DNA of 64,000 bases from contig JANXSX010000195.1 in the NCBI GenBank assembly GCA_025356475.1, positions 114,111 through 178,110 of the forward strand, in the 5' to 3' direction. This DNA is from Isosphaeraceae bacterium (GTDB taxonomy: Bacteria; Planctomycetota; Planctomycetia; Isosphaerales; Isosphaeraceae). Below, in pieces: positions 1-8,331 of the stretch; positions within the stretch are counted from its first letter, which is position 1, and the number at the start of each line of letters is the position of its first letter. Below the pieces are notes generated by a model. It was not told where the DNA came from. It searched no databases and saw nothing but the letters and a program-made list of their open reading frames with translations. Made by a program: the position numbers and the translations under genes.

Positions 1-408
1 CCCGACATCGCAGTGTTGCTCTCGCTTGGCCACTTCGGATTTCAGATGCCGATCCGTGGGAGTCTCCTCCTCGTAGTCATGCTCGACGTGATCGGTGCCT
101 TGGCGTTTGCCGGAATTGGGCTCCTGATCGCCGCGCGAGCCAACAATACCGAGACCGTCAGCGGGCTGGTCAACCTGGTCATGCTACCGATGTGGCTGTT
201 CTCGGGCGTCTTCTTCTCAGCAGAGCGATTTCCCGACGCGATCCAGCCCTTCATCCAGGCACTTCCCTTAACACAACTGATCAGCGGCCTGAGAATGGTG
301 ATCCTCGAAGGGGCGGGCCCACTTCAAATCTGGGTACCGCTTACCGTCCTGACCGTCTGGTCAGTCGTCACCTTTGTGGTCGCGCTCAAGATCTTCAAGT
401 GGAGTTGA
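1..408 (+). CDS. ABC-2 type transporter permease, C-terminal part
   Basis: The reading frame is open at the left window edge and ends with TGA after a WS dipeptide, so only the last 135 residues of a membrane permease are visible. It shows three to four hydrophobic segments (about residues 20-45, 52-72, 80-95 and 108-130). Between them is the pattern typical of ABC-2 export permeases: a polar stretch with N-T-E-T followed by a segment containing MLPMWLFSGVFF, then the LPLTQLISGLR motif. The family exports drugs, polysaccharides or other cargo with a partner ATPase, which would lie upstream outside the window. The cargo cannot be told. A hairpin at 444-468 probably ends the transcript. Confidence 0.85.
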   Translation, partial: PDIAVLLSLGHFGFQMPIRGSLLLVVMLDVIGALAFAGIGLLIAARANNTETVSGLVNLVMLPMWLFSGVFFSAERFPDAIQPFIQALPLTQLISGLRMVILEGAGPLQIWVPLTVLTVWSVVTFVVALKIFKWS

Positions 409-443
409 AGCCGTAGCGAATGGGCTTGGATCTGAGTAAACTC

Positions 444-468
444 GGCCCCGAGACGCGGTTTCGGGGCC
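444..468 (+). terminator. hairpin after ABC permease
   Basis: GGCCCCGA at 444-451 pairs perfectly with TCGGGGCC at 461-468 around a 9-base loop, 36 bases after the permease stop. There is no clear U-tract, so this is a probable but not proven terminator. Confidence 0.5.
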
Positions 469-566
469 TACCTGACTGCCTTTATCACCTCAATTATGTC
501 TCGTCTGCATCTTCTGCCTGTTAGCATGAACACTGACTCATCGTATTCAATCTCAGGTCCGAACGA

Positions 567-1826
567 ATGTTCACTCGTCTCCAAGCACGTCACTTTCGAA
601 GCTTGCGTCAGGTCGATCAGTCACTCGACCGATTTCAGGCACTCGTCGGTCCGAATGCGAGCGGAAAAACGACCTATCTCGATGTTTTCGTCCTGTTAAG
701 CGATTTGATGAGATTCCGAGGTGATGTTGTCGAGACCGTTGGAAATCGGAGTGCCGCTTTCTCCGAGTTGCTTTGGAAGGGCGAAGGTTCCGCATTCCAG
801 ATTGCAGTCGAAGCGAAAATTCCCGATGAAGTTCATAAACTTATGGACAAAAACAAGCATATATATCAGAATTTCCGTTATGAGATCGAGATCGGTCTGG
901 ATCAAGTTTCGAATGAGATTGGAATCAATCATGAGACCCTCTGGTTGATTTCCGACGCGAAGACGCAGCATGCAGCGACACGCTATCTCTTCCCCGAGTT
1001 GACTCCGGAAGTTAACTCAATTCTGTTGCGATCTGGCACAGGGCGTAAGGTTACCATCAACAAACGATTGGGTGGTAATGATAATTATTACCCTGATACC
1101 TTGAAGCCCTATAAACCGTCGTATCGACTCGGGCGCACCCGGAGTGCTCTGGCGAACCTTCCATCCGATCAGAATAGCTTCCCGGTGGGCCTTTGGTTTC
1201 GAGACATGCTCGAACGAGGGGTTCAAAACATTGTCCTTGACAGCCAAAAAATTCGCAAACCTAGCCCTCCGGGACTTGGAAACAGGTTCCAGACCGACGG
1301 GTCGAACCTGCCTTGGGTAATCCACGACCTCAGCAAGGACAAGCAACGGTTTCAAATGTGGCTGGAGCATGTCAGGACTGCCTTGGAAGACATCCAAAAT
1401 ATCTACACAATCGAGCGTGAAGATGATAAGCATCGCTACCTAGTGGTGGAGTATTCCAATGGTGCGAGGATTCCGTCTTGGCTGGTATCCGATGGAACTC
1501 TTCGATTGTTCGCCCTCACGATTCCTGCGTATCTCAGAGAGATGAATGGCGTGTTGCTGATTGAAGAACCAGAGAACGGTATCCATCCCAAGGCGATGGA
1601 AACCGTCATTCAATCATTGACATCAATCTACCAAGGACAGGTCTTGATCGCAACGCATAGTCCGGTCGTCATTAACCAACTTGAGCCACGACAGATCCTC
1701 TGCTTCGCGAAGGACTCGGCTGGTTCTACCGACATTGTCTCAGGCGACCTTCATCCCAGGTTGAAGGACTGGAAGAGCGGCAAACCTGAGCTTGGTTACC
1801 TGCTTGCATCTGGGATTCTAAGCTGA
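567..1826 (+). CDS. AAA-family (OLD/COG4637-like) ATPase, candidate defence effector
   Basis: This 419-residue protein has an ABC/SMC-like ATPase core. The N terminus carries the typical opening of OLD/RecF-like ATPases and a Walker A GPNASGKTT at about 28-36. A long insertion of about 200 residues follows, then a signature-like SDGTLR (308-313), Walker B LLIEEPENGIHP (330-341) and the switch THSP (363-366). Such single-chain predicted ATPases occur in overcoming-lysogeny, Gabija-like and other antiviral pairs. The stop is followed after 7 bases by a second gene, so the two are almost certainly co-transcribed. Base composition in the middle (about 830-1100) is visibly richer in A/T than neighbouring genes, which suggests transfer. 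The ATPase assignment is firm; the defence role is inference from architecture and context. Confidence 0.85.
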   Translation: MFTRLQARHFRSLRQVDQSLDRFQALVGPNASGKTTYLDVFVLLSDLMRFRGDVVETVGNRSAAFSELLWKGEGSAFQIAVEAKIPDEVHKLMDKNKHIYQNFRYEIEIGLDQVSNEIGINHETLWLISDAKTQHAATRYLFPELTPEVNSILLRSGTGRKVTINKRLGGNDNYYPDTLKPYKPSYRLGRTRSALANLPSDQNSFPVGLWFRDMLERGVQNIVLDSQKIRKPSPPGLGNRFQTDGSNLPWVIHDLSKDKQRFQMWLEHVRTALEDIQNIYTIEREDDKHRYLVVEYSNGARIPSWLVSDGTLRLFALTIPAYLREMNGVLLIEEPENGIHPKAMETVIQSLTSIYQGQVLIATHSPVVINQLEPRQILCFAKDSAGSTDIVSGDLHPRLKDWKSGKPELGYLLASGILS

Positions 1827-1833
1827 GGACGCC

Positions 1834-2442
1834 ATGAAAGACTTAGCCTTACTTGTTGCAGATAAGAATATGGATTATGCACTACGGGGCATACTTTCAC
1901 GCCACGAGTCGATTGGAGTTCAAAAGCTAGATTACGAAATCGGTCAACATATGGGCCGAGACGGAGGTGTGCGGACGACTGGTCCCGAGACTCTGTCGCT
2001 TCTCAGGGATCAATTTCGTGATGGGATACTCATGCTGGATTGGGAAGGATCAGGATCTGATAGCGACAACGCACTGATCCTTGAGCAGGAACTCGATCGT
2101 CGCCTGACTCCGTTTTGGGGCAAGCGGGCCAAAGCAATTGTGATCGAACCTGAGCTGGATGCCTGGGTCTGGGGCTCGGACAACGTCATGCAGGACGTGA
2201 TCGGTTGGTGCGAGGATCTTGGAATCCGGAAGTGGCTTGCGAATCGTGGCTATGAATTCCACCAGAATCAGAAACCAGTCCTCCCCAAGGAGGCGCTCCA
2301 AACTCTGATGGAGCAGTTGAGAAGGCCAAGATCATCCGCCCTGTATGAAAAAGTAACGGCCAAAATCAGTCTGAGAAATTGCAATGACCCATCCTTCAAC
2401 CGACTGAAAACGACCCTCCAAAAATGGTTCTCATCGATGTAG
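1834..2442 (+). CDS. partner protein of the AAA ATPase; possible TOPRIM/DUF4276-like or MAD4-like
   Basis: This 202-residue protein is encoded 7 bases downstream of the ATPase. Conserved-looking acidic motifs are LVADKN near the N terminus (8-12), LDWEGSG (68-74) and IEPELDAWVW (104-113). The C terminus has an RPRSSALY element and an R-N-C-N-D-P-S-F-N-R-L segment ending in KWF. The spread of acidic residues over alternating hydrophobic strands would suit a TOPRIM or DUF4276-type metal-binding fold, which usually partners ATPases of this kind. From memory, unverified, the motif pattern also resembles the protein called MAD4 in methylation-associated defence systems. No methyltransferase or kinase of such a system lies next to it here. 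Catalytic activity is not shown by the sequence. Confidence 0.7.
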   Translation: MKDLALLVADKNMDYALRGILSRHESIGVQKLDYEIGQHMGRDGGVRTTGPETLSLLRDQFRDGILMLDWEGSGSDSDNALILEQELDRRLTPFWGKRAKAIVIEPELDAWVWGSDNVMQDVIGWCEDLGIRKWLANRGYEFHQNQKPVLPKEALQTLMEQLRRPRSSALYEKVTAKISLRNCNDPSFNRLKTTLQKWFSSM

Positions 2443-2580
2443 CGGTTGACCGCCCCTAAGTGCAACCTCTCCTAAAAGCTCAGCCCGATCCAGGACCGTA
2501 GGCCACGTCGACTCGTCACGCTCTTAGTCTCCTTTACCCCTGATTCGATAAGGAATCGCTCGACTCAAGGAAGTGCCCAT

Positions 2581-2931
2581 ATGCCCACTCCCGAGCCTTC
2601 CCACGAGAACCATGAGCTCCATTCTCTGATGGCCCAAGCGGCTGAGCGTTTGCAGCGGGGCGAATCGATTGATACGGTCAAGGCGGATCTGATCGCCCAA
2701 GGGTTGAGTATCGACTTTGTCGACCGACTCCTCACCAGTTTCGCTGCCTCAAAATGGCAACTCGGGGCTCGAGGCTGGGCGTTTCGGATCTTAGGTGTGC
2801 TGGTCATCCTTGCTGGTGTAACGCTTTGGTTAGGGAACCAAAACGGATTTTTCGTGACCTTTCCTTATTCTGGGACAATCGTCGTGCTCGTCGGGGCTGC
2901 ACTCTACGTGCTTGGCGGCGGAAAGGGTTAA
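2581..2931 (+). CDS. small two-TM membrane protein of unknown function
   Basis: 116 residues. The first 55 residues are soluble and helical with an MAQAAERLQRGES pattern that looks like a degraded short helix-turn region. Two membrane segments follow at about 68-86 and 92-113, ending in a glycine-rich tail. An AAGGAAG ribosome-binding site sits 8 bases before the ATG. It is a single gene 138 bases after the ATPase cassette and is closer to the genome average in composition. No family is recognised. Confidence 0.65.
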   Translation: MPTPEPSHENHELHSLMAQAAERLQRGESIDTVKADLIAQGLSIDFVDRLLTSFAASKWQLGARGWAFRILGVLVILAGVTLWLGNQNGFFVTFPYSGTIVVLVGAALYVLGGGKG

Positions 2932-3094
2932 AATTGGTAGACGTAGGAGTTCGAAGGAGTCGACGTCGTACGACACGAGTCTACTCGGAGATTCTCAAAC
3001 ATGTTCGGATCTTCTCCCATCGATAACTTCGACGGTGAAGCGTCGATGCTATTTTCGACACTCGCTCTGGTCTGCATGACAGCAGAGGGCGATC

Positions 3095-3961
3095 CTATGA
3101 GCCCGACCCCGGACCAGCAGTATCGGGCTTTTGACTGACATCATCAGCCCCTAGCCAGGAATGTCCATCGTTTACTGAGTACCGCTGAAGCGATTCACTC
3201 TGAGGATCCTCCAAATCCATCGCCGGAGGAACGAGTGCAATGTCGAGAAACTCCGAAATCTCATGATCGAGAATCGGCAATTCATTACTTGCCGGTAATA
3301 GCTCTGGTGGCGTGGGTTGATCGAAAACGAAGGTGGGGTGGCGAAGGACCTTCATGATCTCGGACCAGCGGGCGGGCAAGGTTTCTGTTGAGGTCAGTTC
3401 GGGGACGTGCTCCTCGGCGATCAGATGGCCGAGGAACGTGGCTTTGGCCAAAATCTCAACGTCCAGGAACGCTGAACTCGACTGGAGTGGAATCTTCCTG
3501 AGCGCTTCAACGCGATGGATCCGACAGCACGAGTGGATATCATACACAGGTAATGCAAAAATCGCCCGCCAGGGGATGCGACGAATCCAACCTCGGAAGC
3601 CCTTACCAATGTTCCTGCGCCGACCGAGGGCGTGGTCACTCTTGTCGATCGCATCCAACAGGGGGACAAGATGCCCTTTTGACCACTCTTGCGCGGAATT
3701 TGTGAAGAGGATGAGTGGCTCGTCAGCCCCTTCGAGCCCCTGACGCAGAGCTTCGCGTCGATCTCCGGAGACGATGACCTTTGAACCGGCCCGATTTTCC
3801 AAAAGCTGCAATAGTCCTGACGCGATATTCTCGGCCATCTCCGACGATTCCGTATGGCCGTGGACGACCACGCGGACGAGCGCCTTGCTCATCGGCTCAC
3901 GAAACATGTGCCTATCGAGCGGGTGAATGTCATCATCAATCGGCTCATTTGTGGTCGTCAT
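3095..3961 (-). CDS. degenerate DPM-like family 2 glycosyltransferase
   Basis: The start at 3961 is chosen because GGAGAG lies 6 bases upstream; a longer frame would run into the upstream gene. The 288-residue product keeps the outline of a dolichol-phosphate-mannose-synthase-like GT-A domain: a VVVHGHTESSEMAENI strand-helix, a middle GADEPLILF strand where the donor-binding aspartates normally lie, and the SSSAFLDVEILAKA element that matches the conserved F-x-x-D-x-E-x-L of DPM-like enzymes. The usual DxD is not seen (ILFTNS instead), so it may not be a working transferase. It starts 16 bases after the stop of the class IV aminotransferase, so the two probably form one transcript. Confidence 0.6.
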   Translation of the reverse strand: MTTTNEPIDDDIHPLDRHMFREPMSKALVRVVVHGHTESSEMAENIASGLLQLLENRAGSKVIVSGDRREALRQGLEGADEPLILFTNSAQEWSKGHLVPLLDAIDKSDHALGRRRNIGKGFRGWIRRIPWRAIFALPVYDIHSCCRIHRVEALRKIPLQSSSAFLDVEILAKATFLGHLIAEEHVPELTSTETLPARWSEIMKVLRHPTFVFDQPTPPELLPASNELPILDHEISEFLDIALVPPAMDLEDPQSESLQRYSVNDGHSWLGADDVSQKPDTAGPGSGS

Positions 3962-3977
3962 CGGCTCTCCGAAAGTT

Positions 3978-4850
3978 TCAGACCACCTGGGCCGCAAGCC
4001 ATAATTCGACTGCCGCTCGATACGCCGCCTGCAACCGTCGTGAGACGGGACCAGGCTGACCATTTCCGATGTGTACACCGTCAATAGATATCACGGGCAT
4101 CACTTCGATGGTTGTGCCCGCGAGCATCACCTCGTCGGCCATGAACAACTGGTCGATCGTGATGCGTTCCTCGACGAACGGAATCTCCATCGCCTCGGCC
4201 GCCCGGAGGACTGCGCCCATTCGGGTCGTGCCCGGCAGGATCTCGTGCCCCTCGGGAGTTGCCCCGAGTTTGCCGTCTCGAACCCACAACAACGAGGAAT
4301 GCGTTGACTCTGTGACGAACCCGTGTTCATCCACGAGGACCGCCTCGAACGCGTCGGCGCGATGGGCAGCCTCGCAGGCGATGACATTTGCTAATAAGTT
4401 GATCGACTTCACGTCGCAACGTCGCCAACGCAGATCCATGTAGCTGATGATCGGTACCCCGCTCGTCCGAAGCGGAACGACCGGTGCATCATCATACTCT
4501 TTGACGACGATCAGTTCGGTGGGAGGTGTGCCTGCGGCGGGAAAGGCGTGCTTGCGAGGTGCAACGCCCCGAGTGATCTGAATATAAACAATCCCTTCAA
4601 TAACCTCGCTCACCTCGATCGTCCGCTGAATTCGGTCGGCGAGCCGGTCGAAGTCGAACCCTTCGAACCACATCTCCTCCAGGCTCCGGCGCAGCCGAGC
4701 CTTGTGCTCGGCTTCGAGCCACAGTCGTCCTTCGTAGAGCCGGAAAACCTCGTAAATCCCATCACCGAACAGAAAGCCGCGATCCCAGATCGAGACCTTC
4801 GCCTCATCCGCAGGGAGAAGTTCGCCATTCAGGCAAGCGAGCGTTAGCAT
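3978..4850 (-). CDS. class IV PLP aminotransferase, D-amino-acid transaminase type
   Basis: The ATG at 4850 gives a 290-residue protein of normal length; upstream in-frame codons only add unrelated residues. The fold-type IV pattern is clear: DRGFLFGDGIYEV (23-35), the PLP lysine in CDVKSINLL (K148), E181 in ESTHSS, and LPGTTR near 205-215. R99 and H101 in RGVAPRKHAFP match the residues that bind the substrate carboxylate in Bacillus D-amino-acid transaminase. That makes this type more likely than IlvE or PabC. The reaction would exchange amino groups between D-amino acids and 2-oxo acids in the cytoplasm, for example to supply D-Glu or D-Ala to peptidoglycan. The substrate is inferred. Confidence 0.8.
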   Translation of the reverse strand: MLTLACLNGELLPADEAKVSIWDRGFLFGDGIYEVFRLYEGRLWLEAEHKARLRRSLEEMWFEGFDFDRLADRIQRTIEVSEVIEGIVYIQITRGVAPRKHAFPAAGTPPTELIVVKEYDDAPVVPLRTSGVPIISYMDLRWRRCDVKSINLLANVIACEAAHRADAFEAVLVDEHGFVTESTHSSLLWVRDGKLGATPEGHEILPGTTRMGAVLRAAEAMEIPFVEERITIDQLFMADEVMLAGTTIEVMPVISIDGVHIGNGQPGPVSRRLQAAYRAAVELWLAAQVV

Positions 4851-5004
4851 CAGCCGAGTTCCATCGTGACCACTTGCCACTTTGTCGAGCGTTCCATGAA
4901 AGGATACCAGTCGCCGGCTGGCGCAGACAATGAGGTCGGCGGTCTGGACTTGGACTCCGTGCCGCCGACCTCGGTTCTGATCCAAATCTGGTCGCGGTCG
5001 GCTC

Positions 5005-6984
5005 TTACTTATCGCCACCGAGCGCGACGCCCGGGGTTTTGAGTGCGAGTGCCTTGGTGAGCTGGTTATCTAGGTCGGCGGCGGTCCGAATATTGCGGTT
5101 GGTCACCTTGCCTTGGGAATCGATCAGAATCATCGTCGGCAGTGAGATGATGCCGTATTCGACAGCCAGGCGACTCTCCATGCCACCAGCCTCGTGGATC
5201 TGGGGCCAGGCGATCGGCGTCTCTTTCAGGAAAGCGTCCAGATCGGCCTGGTCGGGATCAAGGTTAATTCCGACCAGCTCAAGCCCTTTATCGCGATATT
5301 TGGCCTGGACCTTGGCCAACTCGGGCAAATCTTTCTTGAACGAACCGGCCTGGGTCGCCCAGAATGCAATCAGCACATTTTTGCCTCGATACGCAACGAG
5401 ATCGATGGTTCCGCCCTTGAGGCTCGTCCCTTTGATCTGAATCGGCTTCCCAACCAGGTTGAGTCGAGTGAGCGCACCTGCCGCCCTTTTCCCTTGCTTG
5501 CTGTCCGGGAAATCGGTCGCAAGCTTGTTATAGTAGGGTTTAGCTTCATCTTCCTCGGCGTTGAACTCAAAGTTGCTGGCCAGAGTCAGGAGGGCGTCGG
5601 GGACCTCTTCGCTCTTGGAATGGTTCTTGAGGAATTCCTTGAGCCCGTTCATGAACGCTTTCTGGACAGCGACGAAGTTCTGCGCGGGGTCGTCGTTGTC
5701 CTTCTGGTACTGAGCGGTGATCTTGCGGAATGCGGTGTAGCTGCCGACCTTGCCCCCTTCGGCGATGAGTGCATCCATGAGCTTGACACTATCTGGATAC
5801 TGGTCGGTCTCATAAGCACCCGCCAGGCTGTCAGCAATCTGCTTGTTGCAGACCAAGACCTCTTCCTCGCCGGCACCGGCCTTAATAATGGCTCGAAGCA
5901 GAGGAATTCGACCCAAGTAGTACTTGGCGACCTGGACCTTGTCGCCGCCCAGCATCCCTACCTTTTCGCGGTCGTAGGTTTCAAGGCTCTTCTGAGCCTC
6001 CGCTACAACCGGGCTGACGTTGGTGGCCGAGGGGTTATTGGCGACGCTATTTCGGTAAATGTCGGAGCGAAGGTCCGATGAGGTCAGGACTGGTTCTTTG
6101 GGATCGACGGCCTTAGGGAGACTGACGAACTTCCAGCACTCGCCGACTTTGACCAGCTCGCCTGCTTGGAGATAGGCGGTCTTATTTGCGTCGTTACCGC
6201 CGTTGGGCGCACCTGCAAAGATGACGACGTTTTCATAGACCGGGAGGTCGACGGGCAGGTTGGTGTCCAGATCGGCGGGGATCAGGTGCGGCATCGCGCA
6301 GTCCATCCGCTGCCAGACCGTGTTCGCATTCCAGCCGACCAGTTTTTTGGTCAGGGAGGTCATCTGATTCTTGCGCTCGGTCGCAGCCGATGCCGCACGG
6401 TCAACGGTCACCTTGGGCAGGCCCAATGCCTCAAGTTCGGCAGGGGTCGCGACTACGGTGTCAATCAGGTCGAGCTTGCCGGTGACGATCCCTTGGACGA
6501 AGACCTTCGAAGCTTCCTCCGCCGAGATCCTGCTCCAGCTCACGATTCGCTTGTCTTTGATCTTGGCGACTCGCGTCCCCGCCGTGTTCAGCCAACGAAT
6601 CTCGTCGAGGCTACCATCGTCGTTGAGATCAATTTCGCGGTAGATCTCGAAGCCGTCCTTGTAGTAGCTCCAGGTATCAACCTTGGTTTTGCCCTTATCG
6701 TCGAGCTTTCCGTTCGAATCGACCACTCGGATCAAGAGCTGACCCTGGCCGTCACGAAGCGCGAAGCCGTAGTTCTTCCCTTGGGCATTCTTAACAGTCT
6801 CGTACTTGATACTTGCAATGGCTGCGGGGTCGGTCGGAACCTCATATTCGACCCCATCTTGGGTCGGCTTGAACGTGAGAAGCTGGGCCACTTGCGGTGA
6901 AGGATTCTGGCCAGAGGCCGGTACGGCGATCACCAGGCCTATGACGGTGGCAAAGGTCCATACAAATCGCATCGGCGTCTCCAT
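5005..6984 (-). CDS. secreted protein with C-terminal TlpA-like fold lacking the CxxC motif
   Basis: The start at 6984 follows GGAG by 8 bases; the product has 659 residues. A signal peptide occupies about residues 5-22 and ends near ASGQ. Residues 25-500 hold a large region with EIDLNDDGSLDE-type repeats and a helical tetratrico-like stretch (about 320-500). The last 150 residues are a thioredoxin/TlpA fold with GKNVLIAFWA, VGINLDPD and the cis-proline SLPTMIL. At the place of the usual WCxxC the sequence is WATQAGS (about 542-548), so both redox cysteines are missing and thiol exchange is not expected. It more likely serves binding or structure at the cell envelope. It is divergent from the hydrolase gene to its right. 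Confidence 0.75.
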   Translation of the reverse strand: METPMRFVWTFATVIGLVIAVPASGQNPSPQVAQLLTFKPTQDGVEYEVPTDPAAIASIKYETVKNAQGKNYGFALRDGQGQLLIRVVDSNGKLDDKGKTKVDTWSYYKDGFEIYREIDLNDDGSLDEIRWLNTAGTRVAKIKDKRIVSWSRISAEEASKVFVQGIVTGKLDLIDTVVATPAELEALGLPKVTVDRAASAATERKNQMTSLTKKLVGWNANTVWQRMDCAMPHLIPADLDTNLPVDLPVYENVVIFAGAPNGGNDANKTAYLQAGELVKVGECWKFVSLPKAVDPKEPVLTSSDLRSDIYRNSVANNPSATNVSPVVAEAQKSLETYDREKVGMLGGDKVQVAKYYLGRIPLLRAIIKAGAGEEEVLVCNKQIADSLAGAYETDQYPDSVKLMDALIAEGGKVGSYTAFRKITAQYQKDNDDPAQNFVAVQKAFMNGLKEFLKNHSKSEEVPDALLTLASNFEFNAEEDEAKPYYNKLATDFPDSKQGKRAAGALTRLNLVGKPIQIKGTSLKGGTIDLVAYRGKNVLIAFWATQAGSFKKDLPELAKVQAKYRDKGLELVGINLDPDQADLDAFLKETPIAWPQIHEAGGMESRLAVEYGIISLPTMILIDSQGKVTNRNIRTAADLDNQLTKALALKTPGVALGGDK

Positions 6985-7217
6985 TGGCTCGCTCCATCGA
7001 TCAATCAATCGCAAGGCTCAGAACGTCTGGGATCTTTCCCGAACCGCTGCCCACTCTCGCCGCGCAATCGTCATGCGCGACACAACTCGTCCACAACGGA
7101 GCATCGGCAGAACCTAAGCTCCGTCTCCAAACTTCCTGTCGAATCGTTGAGTGTCACCTCTTGATAGTCTTGCAACGATTGTACCGACGATGCAAACTCG
7201 ATCGAAATCGCCTCCCC

Positions 7218-8309
7218 ATGACGTCGAGTCACCCAATGACCCAGCGAATCCTGGTAGCTGTCCTCCTCTCCCTAAGCTGCCCTGTCAGCGCTAGCGAGCC
7301 CCTCGCTCCAACTTACCCAGACCACACAAAGCTACTCGTCGTTCGCGACGAGCATGGGGAAGAGACCCCGATCACGACCCCTGCTCAGTGGCAAGTCCGC
7401 CGTGCCCATATTCTGGCCCATGTCCAGGAAGTCATGGGGTCATTGCCAGGAGGCGCGCGTCGTGTGCCGCTCGCGATCCGGGTTGAGGAGACGTTCGACG
7501 AGCCCTCCTACAGTCGACAAAAGATCAGTTTCGCGACAGAACCGGGAGATCGGGTCCCAGCCTGGCTCCTTATCCCCAAGGGTGACAAAGGGAAACGTCC
7601 CGCGATGTTGTGCTTGCACCAGACCACCAAGATTGGCAAAGACGAGCCGATCGGCTTGGGGGGAAAACCGAACTTGCGTTATGCCAAAGAGCTGGCTGAA
7701 CGCGGCTATGTCACTATCGCCCCCGATTACCCCAACTTCGGCGAGTACCAGGTTGACCCTTATGCCCTGGGGTATGCCAGCACCTCAATGAAAGGGATCG
7801 TGAACCATATGAGGGCGGTCGATGTGCTGACCACCTTGGCGGAGGTCGATCCCGACCGGATCGGAGTGATTGGACACTCGCTGGGTGGTCACAACGCGAT
7901 TTTCGTGGGGCTCTTCGACGACCGGATTAAGGCTGTCGTGACCTCCTGCGGGTTCAACCGGTTTCCCCAATATTACAAAGGGAACATCACGGGATGGTCA
8001 CATTCCGGCTATATGCCTCGGTTGAAGTCGAAGTTCGCCCTCAACCTGGACCGGGTTCCGTTCGACTTTCCCGAGCTTATCGCAGCCCTGGCTCCCAAGG
8101 CGATCTTCACGAACTCACCGCTGAGAGATGCCAATTTCGAGGTCGAAGGGGTCCGCGAATGTATTGAGCCTGCCCGCTCAATCTATCAGTTGCTGGGCGT
8201 TCCTGACCGGATTGTCGCAGTCTACCCCGATGTCGAGCACGACTTCCCAGAACCTCAACGTCGAGAAGCATATGGATTCCTCGACAAGGTCTTTGCGTAC
8301 AAACTCTAG
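7218..8309 (+). CDS. secreted alpha/beta hydrolase (dienelactone hydrolase-like)
   Basis: Starts at 7218 or 7236 both lead into a signal peptide (ILVAVLLSLSCPVSAS). The mature part is an alpha/beta hydrolase: WLLIPKGDKGKRPAMLCLH strand, the nucleophile elbow GHSLGGH with S221, and a late histidine, H341, in DVEHDFPEP. The family of esterases and acetyl-xylan-esterase-like proteins acts on ester or carbohydrate substrates outside the cytoplasm; the substrate is unknown. The longer frame reaching back to 6984 has no ribosome-binding site. Codon use is like the neighbours. The glycosyltransferase that follows starts 22 bases after the stop and may be co-transcribed. Confidence 0.8.
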   Translation: MTSSHPMTQRILVAVLLSLSCPVSASEPLAPTYPDHTKLLVVRDEHGEETPITTPAQWQVRRAHILAHVQEVMGSLPGGARRVPLAIRVEETFDEPSYSRQKISFATEPGDRVPAWLLIPKGDKGKRPAMLCLHQTTKIGKDEPIGLGGKPNLRYAKELAERGYVTIAPDYPNFGEYQVDPYALGYASTSMKGIVNHMRAVDVLTTLAEVDPDRIGVIGHSLGGHNAIFVGLFDDRIKAVVTSCGFNRFPQYYKGNITGWSHSGYMPRLKSKFALNLDRVPFDFPELIAALAPKAIFTNSPLRDANFEVEGVRECIEPARSIYQLLGVPDRIVAVYPDVEHDFPEPQRREAYGFLDKVFAYKL

Positions 8310-8331
8310 CCGATTCCAAGTGGTTGAATCC

